A DNA stretch of 64,000 bases from Gymnorhina tibicen (GCA_013399875.1 VXAZ01018985.1:1848693-1912692), one strand, 5' to 3'. Positions 24,119 through 38,500 are shown, counted from the stretch's first letter. Notes: a model not told the origin generated them from the sequence alone. Numbers and translations are program-made.

Positions 24119-27057
24119 GATTCTCATATGGGAGTTTAATTTTAATGTTACCTCATCTTGGAACTTGTGGCATCAGTTCCATAGCCCCCTGGCTTACTAC
24201 ATATGTAACATCCCTCCTTTCCTCCACTGTTTTCAAGTTGTAATGCAAGACACTGAAATAATCAGAAATAGTGTTGAAAATGGAGTAAATAATGCAACTG
24301 TTATTCATTCCATGTCTCATCTATTTTTAAATTCTTATCTAAAGTCTTAAACTGACCGGGTTCAGAGATGCAACATTGGAGCAGCTAGCATTGTAAACTG
24401 TTAGCATGGCTATTCATATATTTGTAAACCCAAATAAATGAAAAACACTGCACATATTATGCCGAGCTATAATTAAAATGTATGGGCCTGGAAATAATGC
24501 ATATTGTTAGAAATTAACAGAAGAAGGAGCTTTTAAAAACCGTTTCTATCACAGAAAGCTTTAAGCTCAATTTTTTACGTTATTGATGAGAATCGAATTA
24601 GACCTACAAAATGGTTATTACTTAATAGAGAGATGGAAAATGCAGAATTCATCGCAAACAGTTATTTTGACAATGTTTATGAAAATGAAGTGTTTGTTCT
24701 CTCAGTCTCTCAAGAGTAGAAAGAAGAAAGAGAGACTCATTTTGGGAGAGACTTAAGGCCAAAGCCTGTTTAAGAGAAGAGGAGAAGCAGCATTTGTAGG
24801 GTGCATTAGCCCAGTGACAGTGACAGGTGGGTGAGGTGAGCCTTGTGAACACTTGGAGATAGGCATGGACATTTTTGTGAATGGTTCCTCAAAAGATCAG
24901 CCTGTGAAAAGTGCTGAGCACCAGCAGTTTTTAATTGCTTTAACTGAAGTTCTGCATTGAGCACTTGCAGAATTCATTCCTGTAGTGGGAGGGGGGATGA
25001 AAAGGAGGGGGAAAGAATCTCACTGTATATGTGCTCTCCTGATGTTTTATTTTAAAGAAAAAAGGAAAGCTGGAGTTTTGCCTGCTAGAAAGGAAAGAAG
25101 TATATAGGCCAGATTTATTGTCTGCCTAGCAGATTTTACATTCAATTTTATTTTTGCATTCAATTTTCTGCCATGTGCACATAGAGATCAGCTGGGCAAG
25201 CACTTTCAGCAGAAAAAAACCCCAAACTTGTTTGTGGATAAATATGTTGATTCACATGCAAATAGGCTCATTCATACATGAATACGCATGTTTGCCTGGA
25301 TAAAATATTCCAGACATTCGTGATGAAAAAGTAAAAAGACCAGCAATGGCAGTACAGATGATCACAGCAAAGCAAAGGAAAAAAACCTAATCAAAACCCT
25401 GTCATGGACTGAGAAAAAGTATTCATAAAAATATAGTTCCATTAAATTTCTAATGTCTGCTTTTGCTTATTTACTTGTTAGGCAAGGAAGGTTGTTCTCA
25501 TAGAACCAGATATTAAATGTGAAGATTGCATACTTGTGTGACAAAGAGGTTGTGTGTATGGAGAAAACTTCCTAAGTGAGCTGCAGTGATGAAGAGCTAC
25601 ACTTCCACTAACTTTGAACTGAAAATATATAAAAACATTTCTAGAAAAAAGGGTGCATATTCCAGCAAAAACCAGTCCCTGTTTTACAGGCAACAGTTTA
25701 TTCATTTAAGAATGACAGCTAGGGTTTCTAACCCATGTTTTTAGGGTAATGAAAGTTTCTATGGCACTGGTTCATCACTTAGACAGCACTGGTATGTGGA
25801 ACAAGAGGAAAAGAAACCACATTAATTTTGCATCTGTTTTTTTTAGCTTAGAAGGCTATCTCAGCCTTTGCTAGTCCTACTTTTTTTCTCTAGGATATAA
25901 GTTCTTTTGTCTTTTCTGGTCTTTGGAGTTATCAATAAAATAAAAATTCTGTATTAATGCTCTCTGGCATAGTAGCAGATTCTCATTTAGGATGACACAG
26001 AATTAACCTCTCATCAGCAGAGACTTTCTGAATCAGAAGTTAATTGCCACGGTGGGAACATTTTTCCATGAAAGACCAGCTTGGTCTTTTAACTTAGAAA
26101 GCTCTTCCCTGTCTGTGGTAGCTACTGGATCAAGCACTTCCCAGGTTTCTTGCTCTTATATTATATACCTGCTCTCTTTGAGGGCTTCTACTGTCTCTTG
26201 GCCAGTCAGTTCATATTATGTGCACCCCATACTCCATAAAACAGCCTTGATGATGGAAGACAAACTGGTACAAGCTATTCCCAGAGAGATGTCATTAGTA
26301 TTCAGGGGTGCAAGTGCATCCTTGTCTTTAGATCTGCGGTAACATTTCCTTTTCCTGGCTTTGGCACAATGGCAGCTTAACTAGTGGTTAGCTGTGGTTG
26401 TGTGATCAGGTAAGCACACATCATTCCCTATGCTCCCATGCCACTACAGCTGATTTACCTTTGTTCCTTCATTAGTTCCTTGGTGTTACTAAATATTATC
26501 CAACTTACAGCACTGTAGCTTTCAAAGACAGAGGAGTATTTCATTTAAGTATGATACTGCAATCCTTCTTCACTATTGACACTTTCCAACACCAGCATCA
26601 TCAGACAGCATTAGTATACTGCTCTTTTATTTTTTTTGTGAGAAGGTTGTTAATGAAGTGTTAATGCAATGTGGATCCTAAAACTGATCCATGAGGGCTT
26701 CCAAATTATCTTTCCTCCAACACTGTCAACACTCCTTGTTAACTAACTTCAGGAAATTTCTCAAGCAATTTCTTTCCCTCCTTATTTTGAATATCATTCT
26801 AGAAGAAATGTTTGCCTCACATCCCTTGTCTAGCTATTGGTTGGATACACATCCCTTTTGTACTGATCTACTAATCTTCTTTTACTAAACTCAGAAAAAC
26901 TATTCATTAATCCATTTATTTCAATTTTTAATGTTTTTAAAAATTGAAAAGTTAAATCTTAATTTTTGAAAATATACCCTCTTTAAAAAAACAAATCTCT
27001 CCCCTGAAGTTCTGGATAGAGTCGTTGGACCTATTATTAAAGAGTTTGAAACTCTAT
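24119..27057. other. Non-coding DNA, no gene seen
   Basis: Mostly AT-rich unique sequence. The part at about 24360-24620 has TAAT-containing and balanced-complexity words similar in style to the block at 21.7-22.6 kb and may also be conserved. No exon, RNA gene or transposon was identified. Confidence 0.5.
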
Positions 27058-27096
27058 TTTCCTTCCCTTTCCTTTTCCCTTTCCCTTTCCCTTTCT
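27058..27096. repeat. (CCCTTT)n simple repeat
   Basis: Pyrimidine-only tract made of CCTTTC/CCCTTT units on the plus strand. It gives the lysine- and glycine-rich minus-strand frame at this place, which is not a gene. Confidence 0.9.
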
Positions 27097-27951
27097 GTCC
27101 CTTCCCCATAACTGAACAGAAATTTATTTCTTTGTCTTTTTGCATTGTCCATGTGCCTTTTGTGGTCATGTTAACATCAACTCATTACAAAAAAATGAAG
27201 AATTATGTTTTTTTTTCCCTTCTATTTTACTGTGGACTTTTGAAAATACCTTTTAATGTACCCCATGGATATTACAATTTCCTTTTTTTCTTCTTCACAT
27301 TCATACTGATGAAGAACAAATTGTTTTTTCTTTTAATATTCTTTATCAGTATGGGTTTAACTTGGCTCTTAGCAACTTTTTCATGTCTTTAGATAAAAAC
27401 AGAAAGACTTTTTACTATTCCCCATAGGCTTTCTGGTTTTTTGTATACTTTTTCATCGTGTGATTATTCCTTCAAATGTATTCAGGAGCTCCTTCCTAGA
27501 AGTGTTTTTTTCCCTGCTTTGAATACAGGGTTTGATATCCTAGATTTGAAGACTTTCCAAACTTCCTAAACAGCTGTGTCTAACTGCCCTTAGATGTACC
27601 TGATGTCTCTAACTACTTCCCTTAATTTATTAAATTTTGCCATGTGGAATCAAGATTCTTAGCAGCCTACCTTTTTTCCTTCTTTTTCCAGTTCTACTGA
27701 AGTGAAACCAGATCTGTCCTTGAGCCCTCACTATAATGACAAAATTGTGAAACAGCTTTCTCACCAGCGGACAATGCACAGTTTTCACTCTGCATTCTTC
27801 TCAGCAACATAACCTGCATTAGCTGACAGCAATTTTCAGTCTCAGTGGTTTATACAATGGACAATTCAGATATGCTCCTGATTCATCTTCTTTCAAAAGC
27901 TGAAGGTCAAGCCATCAGGTCAGGAAAATCTTGAGTACAAATATTTGCTGT
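27097..27951. other. Non-coding DNA, no gene seen
   Basis: T-rich sequence up to the ERVL LTR. The hydrophobic frame at 27132-27392 is a composition effect of T runs. No signal for a gene was seen. Confidence 0.5.
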
Positions 27952-28473
27952 TGTAGTGTGATAGAGTTAATTTTCTTCATAGTAGCCTGTATGGTGTTTT
28001 GGATTAGTGATCAAATTAGCACTGATAGCACATCGGTGTTTGGCTGTTGATGACCAGTGCTTGCACAGCATCAAGGCCTTCTCTGTTACTCTGTCTCCCC
28101 AGTGAATAGGCTGGGGACGGGCAAGAGTTTGGGAGGGGGCAGAGCTGAAGCAGCTGAGCTGAGGTGGTTAAAGGGATAACCCAGAACTATCAATCTATGC
28201 AGTATAGGCTGGGAGCTTGGTCTTTGCTCAGAGACTGCCTGGGCACTGGCCTGTTTGGGAAAGGGGGGAGTGATGGAGTTTGCATCACTTGCAGTGGGTG
28301 CAAGTTTTCTGCTAGGTTTTTTTTACCTTTACTCTTCAGTTACAAAACTGTTTTTATCTCAACCCATGAGTTTTGTAACTTTTCCTTCTCGTATTCCTTC
28401 CGCCATCCCACTGGGGGTGGTGAATGAGTGGTTGTGTGGATGCTTAGCTGCTGGACAGGGTCAATTTACTACA
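27952..28473 (+). mobile_element. ERVL-type solo LTR
   Basis: A 522-bp LTR recognised from the common avian ERVL family. Its order of landmarks is GATAGAGTTAATTTTCTTC near the start, a CAAGGCCTTCTCTG-like word, GGCTGGGGACGGGC, a CTCAGAGACTGCCTGGGCAC-like stretch, then TTTTTATCTCAACCCATGAG and CCATCCCACTGGGGGTGG near the end. The ends are TGTA and TACA. The 5-bp word GCTGT stands directly on both sides (27947-27951 and 28474-28478), the target duplication length of ERVL. The expected TATA box (GTATAGG near 28202) and poly(A) signal are eroded, so the copy is old and probably not an active promoter. Reading frames inside it are incidental. No internal retroviral genes remain, which means the provirus was removed by LTR-LTR recombination. 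Confidence 0.85.
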
Positions 28474-28478
28474 GCTGT

Positions 28479-31400
28479 TTACTTAGGAGACAGAAGAGCC
28501 TAACATTTACAAGAAACTTTCTTTGTCTCATGAGTTCAGAAATATGCCAGTACTGTGAACAACAGACAATAAGTTTCAATAATTATATTTTGAACAGATA
28601 TAATTAAACCACCACTGATGAGATTATACTGTGATTGTCCTTTACCACAGTATTCTATTACCATAGCACCTACTTGGATTATTTCTGGGACAGATAAATA
28701 AAATGAAACTTCCTCTATATCCTTAAATTGTAACACAATAGCTAGAGACATTTTTAAAGGTATCTGATGTTGAAGTTTCACTGGGAGGAAGCCTTCTGTG
28801 TTCCAAAACCTCCGTGGATGTCTTGTATTTCCCCCTGTTAGAACGGTGTACCACAACAATTTGGTGCAACTGGAAAGAAATCTTGAACATAACCACTTCT
28901 TGGCAAAGCTAAGAAGGTGCAGCCAAGCTGAATTACCTTCCAGGCCCAAGCAGGATGAGGTGATCCCTTAAATAACCCCTGGGCCACTTTAAATTTTCTA
29001 CTGAAGTGGCTGGGTTGATGGGAACCTGAGTCCAAGCATGCTGTAGCTGGACTTTGTGCAGCTGGAGAGAGCTAGCATGTAACAACTGCTGGGAACAGTT
29101 TTTGCTTACGTGGGACCTACTCCCAGCCACTGCTTTAACTCCAGTGATCTATCTCCCACACTGAAAGCTAGCAAAGAATTTGGCAAGTCAGGGGAAAAAA
29201 AAGAAGTTTCTGAATTTTCATTGGCAAGCGTGGGAGCTCAGTAGCTGCTGAGAGTATAAGAACCTCAGGGCAGGAGACCAGCAGTGACTCTTGAAGCACA
29301 TTGTGTTTTTCTGTAAATATCATACTGTCAATGGCAAGTTTTGTCTGTAGAGAAATTTGTCCTGATGATACCTACAGCCACTCACAAACACTTCCTTTTG
29401 TTTCTCTGTCTGACATGGGTCCGTTGGGCGACAAGTATTTAGTGGTGCTTGTACTTCAATTACAAGTGCTGGTCTCAGAACTTAACAAAGCTGTTCCTAA
29501 CATCCTTGCTGAATCAAACCTTTTCTCTTGCAACTCCCATCCACTGTCAGGTAAGTTCAGCAGATGAGAAAAACCTGCCTGTTTTCAGCAGAGAGAGCAT
29601 TTCTTCAAAGCACTTCTTTCTGCATGTTGATCTATTACATGTATGCCCAGCTAACCCCGTTTTAAAAGAACATTCTTAACCTTTGACTGGGATTTTGAGG
29701 ACAACAGCAGCCTCTGCTGTTTTGACAGACTGTCTTTGTTCAAGTGGCTTTTTGGAACTTGCATTTGGTATATTAACCATAGATGTGCTTGCTCTCATTT
29801 GTCTAATTCATACTGTGCTGAAGTCAGCCTGGCTAGCACATTATGCATCCCTTTGTACACTGCAGGGCATTGTATTAGCATGATGGTTAGTAGCTGTGCC
29901 GAGATTTATCAAACAATAATTTGAAGCTGCAACATCTGGCTTTGGGACTAATGTGCTGCCTACCCAGCCACTGATGTAACTCACACATATCAGAAATGAA
30001 GCAGAAGAATGACAAACTTTCATTCTCTGGGACTGGTGAACTGCAATAGGTTTTCCCCCTTTCCTATGTAAGGCTTTCACACATAACCACCCTGTTTATG
30101 TTATAATTTCTACTCACATCGGGCAGAAATAGGATTCCCAGAACACAATACAGCAATAAACACTGGTTAAAAAAATGTAAAAAATAACTGACCAGGCATG
30201 CAATATGCTTCTTGCCTCTGTATAAGTCCTATGTGGATGTGGATGATTTGATTTACTTTCCATATCAAAAGCAATATCTTTCCTAAGGCAATATTAGAAT
30301 AGTTTTTAATGATAACAGACTGTGTAGTGATGACTTTTTTATATAAATTTAATGATTTTTACCGTAGGCCCTCCTGTTTGAAAACCTATATGAAATCAAA
30401 TGGATGCCAGCTAAATAGCACCCTCTCCATCCCAAATCTAGGTGAGTGTGATTTTGAGAAGATATTGTCTTAATTGGACTGATTGCTTCTGCTGAATGCA
30501 GTGGTGACAAGTTAAAGAAAGAATAACATTTAAGGATCATTGCCTTAAATTAACAATCCACAACTTTGTAGGCTCAGTTGCAGTTTATCTTGTTAAAGAT
30601 AGTCAAAGTTAGTATTCAGATATCCTTCTTACATTTTCCAGGGTCTCTTGGCCTTATTAATTCAAATCTTACTTTCAATGTATGCATGTAGCCAAGATAA
30701 TTATTAGAAGGAGAGATCAAAGCAAGCATATTATAGTCCTATTCCATTTTCTGCTGATGTGAGTGATCTGCCTCTTCTTTGATGTTGTATGCTTCTACAG
30801 TGAAAGTACAGAGGATAAAAATACTACACCATGTAATCTGGCATTTATCCCATGAGAGCAGAATTCCAAATTGTGACACATGTCAAGAAGTTAAAAAAAA
30901 AATAACTTAAAAGAGCCCTATGCTTTATACAGTGACATACTCTGCATTTAAACACCATCAAACATCATTTTCCATTACAAATTTAGTCCCCTATATAAAA
31001 TTCAAAGAATTTCTGTAAGTTTAGTCAAAGAAAATGACAGCAATACTTATAAAATAGCTGCTATATTTACTAGTAGTTACACTAAGATGGCAACTTAGCT
31101 TTATTCAAACCAAATTCTTCTCTTTTTTTTTACCCTTTAAAAGGCAAAGGGAAGACAAAATTAATGTCTTTGTGCAAACACAGATGCATCTTCTGAACAA
31201 TTTGGTTTCATCTCCAGCCATCTGTTTATTCAAACTGAGTTTTATCATTCTTTGGAAAATGTTTGTGATTCCAGGTGCTAAATCCAGTACTGACACAGGC
31301 TCATAGGATTCTCCCTCAGTGTGAGGAAGCAGGATTTGTCCTTTATTATCATATATTTAAGAGGTAATTGCCCCACATTTCTTGTCAGAATTCTGTCATA

Positions 31401-33013
31401 TTGACACATATATTGGAAACTGAACTCATCATATTTCTGCCTTTGTAGCATAACACTTGATTATTTTAGATTGTAAAGAACAGAAAGAATATCAGTTACA
31501 ACAGTGTAACATTTGGCCTTCTTGGGTTTACTGGAAAATGTCAGAAGTCTTTGGGCAGTTTGAGAATTCTTCCTTCACTACTGAAACCAGTGAGAGGGTT
31601 TTTTTATTACCTCCGGTGACTATATGGATGTAAAACAGTAATGCCCATTTCTTTATGTCTTGAGGATGAAACAGGCCAAATAAGAGCTTTCCATCTTCAC
31701 TCTTCTTCACGCTCAACATCATAATTAATTCCAAACAGATTCTATATGAAGTTTGAAGAATGTCCTTAATTTTCACAGTTTACCTGCATTTTCTCATGTC
31801 TGAGTTCTATGAGGGGCAGAAACATAACTGTTAAAACACAGGATAAAAGAAAAAGCTGTCCGCAAAAGAAAATTTAAATCAGAAAGACACAGAAATATCA
31901 TCAAATTCCTAATTCCTATTTAATCTTTATAGTTACGAGATGTTTCTGTATATTAGATAGAGAAGCTGGTATATGGGAACTTAACCTCAGATTATTCCTC
32001 TTGCAATTGTTGCTAAAAGTGTCCTAACACCTTCGTTTTATCATTCAGGAAGGGTCCGCTTCATTGCTGTTGCTTTCTAGTGGTGCTGCTGGGTTTTTTA
32101 TCCCCAGAAAATAAGGAAATAGTCTTGCATGTTACTTTTTTTCAATTTAGAGCTTTTTCTGTAGACTGAGTGCCAAAATCTCAGCCTCATAAAGCTGGCC
32201 TGTATTGGCAGTTCAAGATTTCCCTAAACAAGACATTCAAAGGCAAATATTACTAGATTTATGGTCTGGGATCCTCCTAAACTTGAAGTCACACCTAGGT
32301 AGACACGAGTTCAAGAAAAATTCGCTTTCATCTACGTCTGCCTTGAAGATTACCCGAGATTCTATCAGACTGTCGTCTGGCACAGGGGAACGTGTTCCTG
32401 CCATGTCCAGGCTTGGTTATTGCAAATCATAGGACTTGGGAATGAAGCTTGGTGAAGATAAAAAAAGAACCAGCAAAACATTCTGGGTGGTTTAGCATGC
32501 ATCTGCTTGCCTGTTCAGCAATGTGGGTCATATTGTTCTCTCTGCACAGTGCTCCCACTGAATTCAGAATCCAGATGTGCTTCTCAAGAGTTTTTTGTAA
32601 TTTGTTACTAGAGTGATTGTCAGGTGGAAAGTAGGCTTTCTCCAAAATCAAAACTCTCCCTGCAATGACTTCAGTTCTGCAGCTAATTTCAGTTTTCTCT
32701 CAGAAATTAATTTCCAGATCCTCCATGTGTTAGTAAGGTGCCAGTCTGATTACTCCAGCTGTGGGCCTTAAAAGCCTGATGCATAGAGGTCTGCTGAGAA
32801 ATAGGTTGCTGTTCTGTACAATATTCAGATATTTGCCTGGAGGAAAGAGGACAGCGCTCTAGACATCATGAGAGTATTTGGAAACATTTAGAAATATTTT
32901 GGAAAAGCTAACAGTGAAAATGTCTTGGAAATACATTCCAGAATTTTCCTTTCCAGAGAAGTTTAAGAACATGAGCTTATTAACGATTCATATGGGGGTG
33001 GGGAGATGTTTTC
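28479..33013. other. Non-coding DNA, no gene seen
   Basis: Unique-looking sequence. The 28.5-29.3 kb part is less AT-rich and carries open frames on both strands, but they have no domain, splice context or codon-like character. Homopolymers occur, such as an A run near 30893-30901. Nothing else was recognised. Confidence 0.5.
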
Positions 33014-33052
33014 TGTTTGTTTGTTTTGTTTTGGGTTTTGGGGTTTTTCCCC
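33014..33052. repeat. (TTTG)n-like G/T simple repeat
   Basis: GTTTGTTTGTTTTGTTTTGG followed by a GGGTTTT run and a C run. It is the complementary type of the AAACC patches elsewhere in the window. Confidence 0.75.
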
Positions 33053-35507
33053 CCGAAGATTTAAAGGTTCCATGTAACAGGCATTCCAATTCCTCACTGA
33101 TTTTGCTATGATTTTTCAAACTTTTTGTGATATGACTGTCCCAGGAATTTGCAGAGTAGGGGTTCCCAGGGCACAGTGCAAGGAGCAGAGGCAGCACTTG
33201 TGTTTAGCTGCTGTGAACGGCTCAGCAGGGCTCTTCGCTCCCTCCCTGTCTTGAGTGTGGAGAAACCAGCCAAGCAAAAGTCAGAAGTTCTTGGCTGCAG
33301 TTCCCAGACTGTTTTCAAAAGGGTGATGTTATACTGTATTTTTCCTTTCATCTACAAAGAATGTCTTGCATTTGTGTGTGCGGCTGTTCCAGCAATCCAC
33401 CTTGTACAAAATCATGCACTGCTGCACAAGGAAAGGTCTTCTCTAAAGAGTGGATGGAATCAAACAGGAGAAGTGACAAAAAGGCCTTTATTTGTCCCTC
33501 TTCAAATTTTCTCCTGGACAGAGAGGTGAATTTTTGTTATCAATGTGATAAGAAGCAGCTTTTTCTTTTTATTGATGTACTGACTTTATGCTCAGAGCCA
33601 AAGCACAACAGAGCTCTCACGATGTCGCATTCCAGCAGCAAGTGAAAGGTACTTGTAAATGTTGGACACCTACACACGAGTAGCTTGCTTTCCTATGAGA
33701 GCTGAATTAATGAGAAATGAACATGGAAAAGGTGGTCGATAGTTATTTGGGAAACACTTTGTCTCGAGAAACCTGAGAGCAAGGAAGGATATGTAATGAA
33801 AGTAATGGACTGAGTGGCATTTAAGCAATGAATTGCCTAGTTGGGTTGTTCAGTTAAGGAGAAACACCTCCCAAACTGGTGTGTACCTATACAGATTATA
33901 ACCTCATCCTGAGTGACCCCAGCTCTCTAGCAAGCACTCAGATTCTATTGTCCTGTCAAGGCACTAGGTCATGATGAGCTGGTGCTGTTATATACATACA
34001 TATATACATGCATACCTCTGAATGGCCAAAATGAGCCCAAAATATTCACATGCAGGGTGTTGCACTTCTAGGGTATAACCACTAATTATTACATCTAAAT
34101 TTCTGAGCAGCCCAGGTATTTAAAGTACCCTCGATGTTCTTCCCATTTCTGTCACTGAGAGCTATGGTCAGGTGGCAGGAAGTAGGTGTGCAGAGGAATA
34201 AACTTTGCTATAAAAATATGTATTCCTTACTTTTTCTGAGTAAACACTACAGATACCTACATAAATGGTGTATAAAGCTTTCATGAATCAGGCCTCAGGC
34301 TAGACATTTAAGTGGTCCCTACTGTATTCACATACAAACAGTTGCACAGTATACTAAGAATTGCAATAATAGAAAAATAGCTATAAAATATTAGCATGAT
34401 TTTACTTTTATTTTTATAGCTCCTTGTCTTTCTTGACTTTTGGGTTTGTTTTTTTTTTAATAATGAGAAAGTCAGTAAAATATTACAAGCATATGTAGAT
34501 TGAAGGGGTGCTCAGCCAGAATTGGGAGGCATTTTATACTTTCCATATTCATTGATTACACTGGAAGAAAGCTTAAGAGAGAAAATATCTGGGTCTGTAT
34601 TATGCTGAATACATTTCACATACAGTCCTCCTAGTTATCAATTAATTCAACTTACTTCCTCATCAATTTTTTTCCCCCTTATTCCTGATGGTTTTATGAC
34701 CTACACCCAGGCGATACCCTTAGGCAGTCCATCTGATAATTGACACATTTTCTAACACAGCATAGTGATGCCCAAGTCAGTGCTTTCAGGCCGTGACTTC
34801 AGCTTATTGGGGACTGCAGCAGGGACTCCTTTTATCCCTCATACATCAGAATACACTGACAGCTCTCCCAAGCAGGGACGAGGCAGGTCTCTCCCTCAGG
34901 AAAATGTATGCAAACACCTCCGGAACATTGTACTGGTTGCTAGGCATCACACTGGTGACATCTTTATGATAAACACGGTATGCAGAAGAAGGCCTAATAA
35001 AAGAATAACAAATTATTACATCCAGAGGGCAATTTTACAAGATTAACTGGTGTAATAAATTACTGCTGTAGTCAAAATACTGTGTTACCTTTTAAGGTAT
35101 TTCACAGCAGAGTCTAAATGAACCAGCCTATAAAAACAGAGAATGTTTCACAGAAAATAATAAACCCATACCTATATTTTTTTAATACTCTTCACAATAC
35201 CTATGTGTGGTGTTTGGCTTGCTGCATGGTACCTTCAGCAATTGCTTGCTGAAAAATAAGGCTGTACATGCAATTCATACCAAGATATCTCTGTTCGTCA
35301 TTATTTCTTCCTTGCTGCTGGACGTTCAGTACCACTGCAATCTACATAATATCAATTTGAATGAAAGCCCATAGCATTTTATTTAGAAAACTATTTTCAT
35401 ACATAAAACATTAGAAAGAAAATGCCAGTAGACAAATACCTTTAATACTAATTATCAAATATTTCTTTTTCTTTCTCCTTTATAGAAAAAAAGGACACCT
35501 CACATTC

Positions 35508-35510
<3 letters not shown>
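33053..35510. other. Non-coding DNA, no gene seen
   Basis: No exon, RNA gene or transposon was recognised. The 126-codon plus frame and the opposing frame at 33.1-33.5 kb overlap each other and lack family features. An AT dinucleotide-rich patch (TATATACATACATATATACATG) lies near 33989-34012. Confidence 0.5.

Positions 35511-35540
<30 letters not shown>
35511..35540. repeat. (CT)15 microsatellite
   Basis: Fifteen uninterrupted CT units following TTCACC and ending before GTTTTTC. It should be length-polymorphic. Confidence 0.97.
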
Positions 35541-35545
<5 letters not shown>

Positions 35546-38500
35546 TCTTTAATTGTTTGGATATCTTAATTTTGTCTTTTTAATTTTAAGGATTCATATT
35601 TTACATTTCAAATATCCTAGTCCTTTTGTACTAAAGACAGCTTTGTGGAGAAAAAGGATCCCTCATTTGAACCCTAACTGACACAAGACCCTGGTTATTG
35701 TCATGTACTACTTTATACTAATACAGAAGTGAATTTGCATTTCATTTGTAAATGAATGAGACATGTTTTCCTGTGGTTATTTCAGTCAAAATCCCAAGAT
35801 TTCTCACAACCTCTAAAAGGCAGAGCCTACATCTGGAGTTCAACAGCTATGGATGTATTACAATTTATCATAAACTCTCCTATGTTACTCTAACATAATA
35901 CATTAAAAGGACAGCACAGCTTCATTTTTGTAAGCTGCAGACCATTTGCAGCTGGTTATGAGGTCAGATTCTTGCAGTTCTACTAATCTGATATAGAATG
36001 CTTTCATAACTTAAGCCACTGATATCTTCACTTACAAAAAGACATGCTCTGGATGGGGTATTTGCCCTGGTTTTAGTCACAGGTGCTTCTGAATGTTGGT
36101 CTGTTCCAGTCCTGTTCCAGAACTGGATATGTTCATTATGCTTCCTTCTCCTGTGTTAAGGGTATGGAGTATGGGACTGCAGTCTTGCATAAACCAGTAC
36201 CTCCCAAAAGCCCTGTCACACAACTGGTCAAAATTACTTTCACTCCCTGTAGGGAAGAGAAATTTCCAGTAGGAACATAGTGCCATGAATTTCCTTGGTA
36301 GCTTTACATGTGTACAGAGTAGCATTACACTGAAATGATCAAAAAGGTTGCAGCATTATAAATAAATCAGAGAAGATGCAGAAATATTTGTAGAAGTGCC
36401 AAAAGGGCACTTTAGATACACTCAGATATACTCAGTCTGTATGTGAATTAACAACTCATTTTCAAGATCCCCTCTTATCTATCTGCACAAGGGAAACAGA
36501 AACGTGTGGCTTTATTGTTGGATTTTCTGAGTTCACAAAAAACCCCAAACTGTGCAGTCTTGCATGCTGAACCCAGATCTCTTGAATCTCTGACAAAAAG
36601 TGTGCAGCAATGCCACAGCAGAGGCAATAATGGGTGGTGTAAGATGAAAACAACAAAACCGAACAACGGAGGGAGGGGCTGAGCGTAGTACCCATCTTTC
36701 AAGGCACAGCTAAGAGGTGACACTCAGACATCATCATCGACTGGGATCAAGGGCAAGGTTCAAAGCAAATTTTTTTTACTTCAGCAAACAAAACTATGCT
36801 CCCAGTGGGTAGATGCCATGGAAGGAGGCCAGGAGACAGCGTGCTAGAGACAAGATGACACATAAGAGCTGAAATGAGAGACCAAGATGTGGGAAGAGAC
36901 CAGTCAGGGCAGTGCTGGGGGCAGGAAAGAAGGGGGAGCACCAGGATCAGAAGACAGGTGATCCAGAAAAGACCTTGAAGTGTAGGGATTAATTGGAACC
37001 TGTGAACTTCATCAGACAATATTGTTTAGTTTACAGATGACTGATATATGTGCATATATCTATTCATTCTGGTGAGAAAGGTATCCGTTGAATCTGTGCT
37101 ATTTGTAGAAAAATGCTGAGAAAATATAAACCACTGGTAGGTAAATGTTAAACTCAACACATTAAAATACAGAAAATCAAAGTACTTCCAACCAAATGGT
37201 ACCAGCTTCTGTTTTAGCAAAACATAAACAGTGACTCAGTTTTCCTGCATGAAAACAAAACTGTATCAAAACAATTGTCATTAAAAAAGCAAATAAATTA
37301 TACAAATCCAAATAGGTTTTTTTCATCCAGAATTATTGAAAGCTATTATGCTGTTTCCTACTTCTTTGCAGATTTATACTATTAAGATTTTGGTTTCATG
37401 TTTCAATCCAGGACCATGCAGTTTTTGAAAAGTAAAAAGCTCTTTAAAGATGAGAAGGAACACCTCTGATTTTATTTTTTATTTAATTTTTAATTAATTG
37501 AGTAGAAGACTTGTTGTCTTTCTGTGTTAAGTGTTACTTACAGCAAAAGAAATTCACAGAATATTTTCAGAGAGTTATAATAAGACATGGATGTCACAAA
37601 AAGTTTACTACCACTCAGTAAAATGTAATAACAAATACCTACAGGAGTGTTGAGTGGACAAATGCAGAAATACTTGCACTCAGAATTCAATACTGCTAAG
37701 CTTATCTGTTAAAGTTTCCAAATAAGTAAAACACTAACAAATACTCTGTAAGAAACATTAAATATGTTATCCTTGTTCAAACATTGCCTCACTCTCAAAA
37801 TCCAAACTACAATTCAAGATGCAATAATTTGTTGGCTAGAATTATTTCAGAGTATTCACTGTGAATTAATTGAGCAACAAAACAGTGCTCGGTGATTTTT
37901 CATAGATTTTATTGAATTTACTTATTTAAAAAGATAACAGTGAATAAGCCACTTTCAGGAGAGAAAAGCATCTGGATGAAGCAACAAAATATGTTGTGCA
38001 AGGGCATGTGGTAAATGTAACTTTTTGCTAAATACACAGTACTTGGAACCTAGCTTTAAAGAGCTATTTGCACAAGACATTTATCTGAATGATGTAAGGG
38101 GGAGAATATTCTTCCTAATCAACAACCATTCAAGGGAAAATTGCACTTGTGAAGAAAAGGTAGCTCATCAGCAGCTCACTTATCAACTCCACAGGCATAT
38201 CCTTGCATGCAGAAGCTCCTGTATCAATGGATCCAGACAAGATTTTGGGAAGAAGTCAGTCCCTAAACCAAAATTGGTGCCTGTAGTGGTAAAGAATATC
38301 TATTAAATCAAATGAACTTTGCAATTAAACACCATGCAAACAAAAAAAATGATCAAAAGCAACTTCTGATAAGGCAAGTGGAAGCATTGGATCAATGTTG
38401 TTTCAGGGGTTTCATATTCTATCATTTATACATTTGTTACTGCATCTCTAAGAAAAAGAAACAGCTGGGAACTTCTGACTGCAGTGTTCAATTGGAAAGA

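Noticed and set aside
23979..24350. 123-codon plus-strand frame
   Set aside because: Its middle is encoded by the TTCC microsatellite, which is open in this frame by nature.
28536..28949. 137-codon minus-strand frame after the ERVL LTR
   Set aside because: No domain, overlapped by other frames on the same strand, and no exon boundaries.
29220..29260. CCAAT-like (ATTGG) and TATAAG signals as a promoter
   Set aside because: The two motifs are about 30 bases apart, closer than usual, and nothing downstream looks like a first exon or an LTR.
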